From the NCBI GenBank assembly GCA_964425595.1, contig CAYRMW010000067.1:1-9542 (forward strand): a DNA stretch of 9,542 nt, given 5' to 3'. A model generated the notes under the pieces. That model was not told the origin of the DNA and did not search any database. It saw only the letters and a program-made list of their open reading frames with translations. This document shows positions 6,937 to 9,542 of the stretch, piece by piece. Positions within the stretch are counted from its first letter, which is position 1. Every line of letters starts with the position of its first letter. The position numbers were made by a program, and so were the translations under genes. Origin of the DNA: Caccovicinus sp964425595. Its GTDB lineage: Bacteria > Bacillota > Clostridia > Lachnospirales > Lachnospiraceae.

Positions 6937-6998
6937 TGATTGGCGAAACGGCGCGACAGCGTCGGAAACCTATGCCACCACCTGCTTCACCAGGTTCG

Positions 6999-7024
6999 GA
7001 GCCGGATGCAAATCCGGCTCTTTT
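6999..7024 (+). terminator. GC-rich hairpin plus TTTT, possible attenuator inside the operon
   Basis: GAGCCGGAT (6999-7007) pairs perfectly with ATCCGGCTC (7012-7020) through a GCAA (GNRA-type) tetraloop, followed by TTTT at 7021-7024. The stem is stable but the T-run is short, so it may be a weak or conditional terminator that lowers expression of the last two operon genes. Confidence 0.5.
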
Positions 7025-7034
7025 GTGATGATTA

Positions 7035-7072
7035 CCGATTCAAAAGACCTTTATCACATCCATTTGAACCGG
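7035..7072 (+). repeat. Imperfect inverted repeat before the SDR gene
   Basis: CCGATTCAAA (7035-7044) and TTTGAACCGG (7063-7072) match at 9 of 10 positions, with 18 nt between. It lies just upstream of the SDR ribosome binding site and could be a leader hairpin or an operator. Confidence 0.4.
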
Positions 7073-7086
7073 GAAGTCCATTGGCG

Positions 7087-7094
7087 AGAGGAGG
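7087..7094 (+). promoter_or_regulatory. Strong ribosome binding site fixing the start at 7103
   Basis: AGAGGAGG lies 8 nt before ATG 7103. It decides against the in-frame TTG at 6926, which would add 59 residues translated from the hairpin-rich gap. Confidence 0.85.
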
Positions 7095-7102
7095 ATAAAG
7101 AC

Positions 7103-8008
7103 ATGGATTTAGAGCTTAATGGAAAAACCGCGGTTGTGGCAGGAGGAAGCCAGGGGATCGGTTTTGCTGCGGCCAGAGCATTTTTACAGGAAGGCTGCCG
7201 TGTGGCAATATGTGCTAGAACAGAGAGCCGGCTGCAGGATGCGGCGAGAGAATTATCAAAGTACGGAGAAGTTTATTATGAGACTGCGGATGCTGCAAAG
7301 GCCGGTCCCTTATATCAATTTGCAGAAAACGTGTTCCTAAAGTTTGGAAGGATCGACTGCTGGGTCAATAATGTAGGCAAACAGAGAGTGAAACAGGGTA
7401 TGGAATTTACAGAGGAGGATATTGACTGGATTACCGGGATGTGCTTTAAAAGCGCCGTTTTCGGGAGCCAGGCGGCATTCCGCCATATGAAAAGCCAGGA
7501 GAGCGGCGGAGCGATTATCAATGTCTCTTCTCTCGCGGCCAGATGTCCCAGCGCCGGCCGAAGTTCGCTGTATGGTCCGATGAAGGCGGCGATGCTTAAT
7601 CTGACCACCTGTCTTGCAGGCGAGTATGCCGCATGGAATGTGCGTGTGTGCGCAGTTCTCCCGGGTTTTACCGCAACGGAAACAGCATTAACCAGAAACA
7701 GCAGGGAAAATCTGAAATACGCGGCAGAAAATACGCTCCTGCAGCGATTGGGAACACCGGAAGAGGTCGCGAATGCCATCGTTTTTTTGAGCAGTCCCCG
7801 CGCATCCTATATAACCGGCGCCTCGCTGGATGTTACCGGAGGCCGTGGGATGACCTTAAACCCGCGCTACAGCGTGATGATGAGAGCAGCAGAAGAGGGG
7901 ACGGAATTTGCGGACAGCAGCGGCGGCTACGATTTAGAACAGGAAAAAACGGAGAGATCTTATGGAAAAGAGCAAAATTATCAACACACCGATTCCAACC
8001 GAGGATGA
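7103..8008 (+). CDS. Short-chain dehydrogenase/reductase (SDR), classical type with C-terminal tail
   Basis: The protein has 301 residues. The Rossmann nucleotide motif is AVVAGGSQGIG (10-20), NNVG (89-92) stands for the usual NNAG, NVSSLAAR gives the serine (142/143), and YGPMK gives Tyr157 and Lys161, so the Ser-Tyr-Lys machinery is intact. LPGFTATE (186-193) and YITGASLDVTGG (236-247) are typical of classical SDRs. These enzymes interconvert alcohols and ketones with NAD(P)H in the cytoplasm. Family members usually end soon after the last motif, at about 250-260 residues. Here a further 50-odd polar, charged residues follow, and the last 47 bases overlap the next gene in another frame. The tail may be a run-on after loss of an earlier stop. 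The gene is fifth in the operon. Family certain; substrate unknown. Confidence 0.92.
   Translation: MDLELNGKTAVVAGGSQGIGFAAARAFLQEGCRVAICARTESRLQDAARELSKYGEVYYETADAAKAGPLYQFAENVFLKFGRIDCWVNNVGKQRVKQGMEFTEEDIDWITGMCFKSAVFGSQAAFRHMKSQESGGAIINVSSLAARCPSAGRSSLYGPMKAAMLNLTTCLAGEYAAWNVRVCAVLPGFTATETALTRNSRENLKYAAENTLLQRLGTPEEVANAIVFLSSPRASYITGASLDVTGGRGMTLNPRYSVMMRAAEEGTEFADSSGGYDLEQEKTERSYGKEQNYQHTDSNRG
7951..7954 (+). promoter_or_regulatory. Ribosome binding site within the SDR gene for the overlapping gene at 7962
   Basis: GGAG (within ACGGAGAG) is 7 nt before ATG 7962 and lies inside the SDR coding sequence. It supports the long overlap between the two genes as real and suggests translational coupling. 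Confidence 0.65.
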
Positions 8009-8492
8009 GACTTCAAAGGCGCTGAGAGGGCTGCATCTGAAAAGAGGGCATTGGCTGGCAAAATTTTATCTGGAAGGGAAAAAACAGGGAGCGGATATGG
8101 AGTCTATTCTCCGAAATGCTATCCGCGAGATAGGCGTGGAACAGGCGAAGGCCCTTCCCATGTATCAGGAGGGCGCGGTAACGGTCAAAAAATTCAGCGA
8201 TTACTGGTATTTCAGGGGATACAAAGACGTATTCGTCAAATCCAGGCCGTGTGACGACGAGGATCATTTTACCATCGAGTTAGGATACTGCCCTCTGGTT
8301 ACGCAATGGCAGAATATGGGACTGTCCGATGAAGAAATTGACCTGCTTTGCGATATCGCCATGGAGGGCGATCGAGGCGAGGCGGAAACCCTTGGCATGG
8401 AAATGGATCTTGAGAAAACGATCGGCCGGGGAGACAGTGTCTGTCGCCTGACATTTTGTAAAAAAGGCTGCGGAGGATGCGATACGGATTAA
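7962..8492 (+). CDS. L-2-amino-thiazoline-4-carboxylic acid (ATC) hydrolase family protein
   Basis: The protein has 176 residues and matches the small ATC-hydrolase family (PF14196-like): a helical N-terminus (LKRGHWLAKFYLEG, RNAIREIGVEQA), then YCPLVTQWQNMGLSDEEIDLLCDIAMEGDRG (109-139) and GRGDSVCRLTFCKKG near the end. The characterised member from Pseudomonas opens the thiazoline ring of ATC to give N-carbamoyl-L-cysteine. Many clostridial homologues exist with no known substrate, so ring-opening or C-N hydrolysis is only a likely role here. Cysteines are at 110, 130, 161, 166, 170 and 173; the last four form a C-x4-C-x3-C-x2-C tail that could hold a metal. It starts inside the SDR gene in another frame and is the last gene of the operon. 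No terminator is obvious after it. Confidence 0.8.
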   Translation: MEKSKIINTPIPTEDETSKALRGLHLKRGHWLAKFYLEGKKQGADMESILRNAIREIGVEQAKALPMYQEGAVTVKKFSDYWYFRGYKDVFVKSRPCDDEDHFTIELGYCPLVTQWQNMGLSDEEIDLLCDIAMEGDRGEAETLGMEMDLEKTIGRGDSVCRLTFCKKGCGGCDTD

Positions 8493-8512
8493 TGCAGCTC
8501 TTAAATTTCCTT

Positions 8513-8540
8513 TTGACGATCAGCGTTCATGTGGTAAGAT
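8513..8540 (+). promoter_or_regulatory. Sigma-70-like promoter of the PanE-family gene
   Basis: TTGACG (8513-8518) is followed after 16 nt by TAAGAT (8535-8540), with TGG before it (8532-8534), an extended -10. It indicates that the next gene can be transcribed independently of the operon. GTGGT (8531-8535) and ACCAC (8550-8554) form a short inverted repeat overlapping the -10, a possible but weak operator. Confidence 0.65.
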
Positions 8541-8571
8541 ATAGAAAAAACCACCAAAGGAGCATATAATT

Positions 8572-9507
8572 ATGGATATGAGATGCGAACGGATCGCGAT
8601 CATCGGGATGGGCGCGCTGGGGATCCTTTATGGTGATTTCTTTGCCAGAGCCCTGGGCGGAGAACGGGTGGCCTTTCTGGCAGAGGGCGACCGGTTCCGG
8701 CGCTGCCAGGAACAGGAGGTGACCTGCAACGGACGCCCCTGTTCATTCCGCGTCATCAATGCGGATGAACCTGTGGCAGAGGCACCGGCGGATCTGCTGA
8801 TTTTTGCGGTGAAGGCTACGGCTCTGGATGAGGCGATTTCTCTGGCGGCAAAGGGACATGTCGGCGCGAACACGATCATTTTGTCTGTCCTCAATGGGAT
8901 CTCCAGCGAAGAGATCATCGGCAGGACGCTCGGCGCAGAGCATGTGCTGACCTGTGTGGCGCAGGGAATGGACGCAGTGAAGCTTGGTTCTGACCTGCGA
9001 TATACCCACATAGGCCAGATCTGCATCGGTATCCGCCCGGATGAGGAGGAAAAGGAACCCATGCTGGAGGCGGTGACCGGGCTGTTTGACCGGACAGGTC
9101 TTCCCTACACAAAGGAAGAAGATATTCTGGCGCGCCTGTGGGGAAAATGGATGCTGAACGTTGGGGTGAACCAGACGGTGATGGTCGCCGAGGGGACTTA
9201 TGAGACGGTACAAAAGCCGGGAAAGGCGCGGGATATGATGCGGGCGGCCATGCAGGAAGTATTGACGCTGGCGCAGGCAGAGGGCGTTGACGTGACGGAA
9301 ACTGATCTTGAAATGTATGTTTCCCTGATCGATTCCCTGGATCCGAAGGGAATGCCCTCCATGCGCCAGGACGGCCTGCTAAAGCGGCCGTCGGAGGTAG
9401 AGTTCTTTTCCGGTACGGTGATCGCCCGGGCCGATGCGGCGGGGATCGCCGTGCCGGTGAACCGGGAACTTTACCGGCGAATCCGGGCGATGGAAGAAGC
9501 GTATTAG
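8572..9507 (+). CDS. Ketopantoate reductase (PanE/ApbA) family, 2-dehydropantoate 2-reductase-like
   Basis: The protein has 311 residues, the usual length. The N-terminal nucleotide-binding fold has IAIIGMGALGILYG (8-21), and DLLIFAVKATALDEA (74-88) carries the family's conserved lysine loop. LNGISSEE (107-114) has the conserved Asn108. The C-terminal helical domain has LWGKWMLNVGVNQ with catalytic Lys192, and PSEVEFFSG (273-281) with the expected catalytic Glu275. Family members reduce 2-dehydropantoate to pantoate with NADPH for pantothenate synthesis, but many clostridial copies act on other 2-keto acids. No other pantothenate gene is nearby, so the true substrate is open. AAAGGAG stands 9 nt before the ATG, and a separate promoter lies upstream, so it is probably not a full member of the operon. 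Cytoplasmic; active site intact. Confidence 0.9.
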   Translation: MDMRCERIAIIGMGALGILYGDFFARALGGERVAFLAEGDRFRRCQEQEVTCNGRPCSFRVINADEPVAEAPADLLIFAVKATALDEAISLAAKGHVGANTIILSVLNGISSEEIIGRTLGAEHVLTCVAQGMDAVKLGSDLRYTHIGQICIGIRPDEEEKEPMLEAVTGLFDRTGLPYTKEEDILARLWGKWMLNVGVNQTVMVAEGTYETVQKPGKARDMMRAAMQEVLTLAQAEGVDVTETDLEMYVSLIDSLDPKGMPSMRQDGLLKRPSEVEFFSGTVIARADAAGIAVPVNRELYRRIRAMEEAY

Positions 9508-9542
9508 TTCCGGCTGAAGATTTCCTTTGCTTTTTTCAGGAT
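9504..9542 (-). CDS. Possible C-terminal end of a convergent minus-strand gene
   Basis: On the minus strand the sequence reads ILKKAKEIFSRN then TAA at 9506-9504, which looks like a charged C-terminal helix. The stop would overlap the stop of the PanE-family gene by two bases (TTA against TAG). Only 12 residues are visible, so this is a tentative call; it may equally be non-coding. Confidence 0.3.
   Translation of the reverse strand: MLKKAKEIFSRN

Larger units (their letters stand above)
6937..7102 (+). other. Structured 166-nt intra-operon gap with several hairpins
   Basis: This gap is far longer than the others inside the operon and holds, in order: a small CGAC/GTCG hairpin (6954-6964), ACCTG/CAGGT (6980-6995), a strong GC-rich hairpin (6999-7020) and a long imperfect repeat (7035-7072). 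GGTTC at 6993-6997 could also pair with GAACC at 7066-7070, offering an alternative fold that competes with the local hairpins. The SDR frame is open across the gap, but the strong ribosome binding site at 7087-7094 indicates it is not translated as part of that protein. It may be an attenuator, a processing site or an unrecognised leader RNA. I matched it to no known riboswitch. Confidence 0.4.

Noticed and set aside
6991..7024. tRNA-like T-arm appearance around 7002-7020
   Set aside because: The stem and loop sizes do not fit a T-arm, and no matching acceptor, D or anticodon arms are present; a simple hairpin with TTTT explains it.
6926..7102. 59-residue N-terminal extension of the SDR from a TTG at 6926
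   Set aside because: The strong ribosome binding site at 7087-7094 and the start of family similarity both point to 7103; the extension is translated from hairpin-rich sequence.
3450..8492. Cysteine biosynthesis from ATC as the definite pathway
   Set aside because: The M20 protein has the M20D, not carbamoylase-type, motif, and the ATC-hydrolase family is broad; kept only as a hypothesis.
8531..8554. GTGGT/ACCAC inverted repeat over the PanE-family promoter as an operator
   Set aside because: Five-base arms with a 14-nt gap are too short to support an independent call.

Overview
The window looks like chromosomal DNA of an anaerobic Firmicute of the class Clostridia, perhaps a Lachnospiraceae-type gut or sediment bacterium. 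The reasons are strong AGGAGG-type ribosome binding sites, mid GC content, a MocR/GntR regulator, an M20D amidohydrolase and an ATC-hydrolase family protein. The taxonomic placement is inference. No mobile element, CRISPR array, rRNA or tRNA was recognised.

Layout. (1) Bases 1-602 hold the 3' part of a lactonase-family beta-propeller gene (+). (2) A perfect 16-bp hairpin at 642-682 separates it from a convergent gene. (3) Bases 702-2117 (-) encode a MocR-type regulator (GntR winged helix fused to an aminotransferase fold). Its Schiff-base lysine position reads as serine. (4) The 253-bp divergent region 2118-2370 carries a good sigma-70-like promoter for the regulator, a 10-bp palindrome at its likely transcription start, and on the other side an extended -10 promoter whose -35 lies in an ATACAATT inverted repeat. 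(5) From 2371 to 8492, six co-directional genes form a probable catabolic operon: a UroD/methyltransferase-fold protein, an M20 amidohydrolase, a GltS-like membrane transporter, a Gfo/Idh/MocA oxidoreductase, a short-chain dehydrogenase (SDR) and an ATC-hydrolase family protein. Gaps are short except for a 166-nt gap at 6937-7102 that is rich in hairpins. The last two genes overlap by 47 bp. (6) Bases 8572-9507 encode a ketopantoate-reductase-family protein with its own extended -10 promoter. (7) A possible minus-strand gene ends at 9504.

How the genes may work together (inference). The transporter would import an acylated or heterocyclic amino-acid-like compound. The M20 enzyme and the ATC-hydrolase homologue would hydrolyse C-N bonds, the two NAD(P)-dependent dehydrogenases would oxidise or reduce the carbon skeleton, and the UroD-fold protein would perform a metal-dependent step such as methyl or carboxyl removal. 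The divergent regulator would sense the substrate. The substrate cannot be named from sequence. The most notable points are the regulator lacking its PLP lysine, the H-x-H...C putative metal site in the UroD-like protein, the pairing of an ATC-hydrolase homologue with an amidohydrolase, and the structured gap inside the operon.
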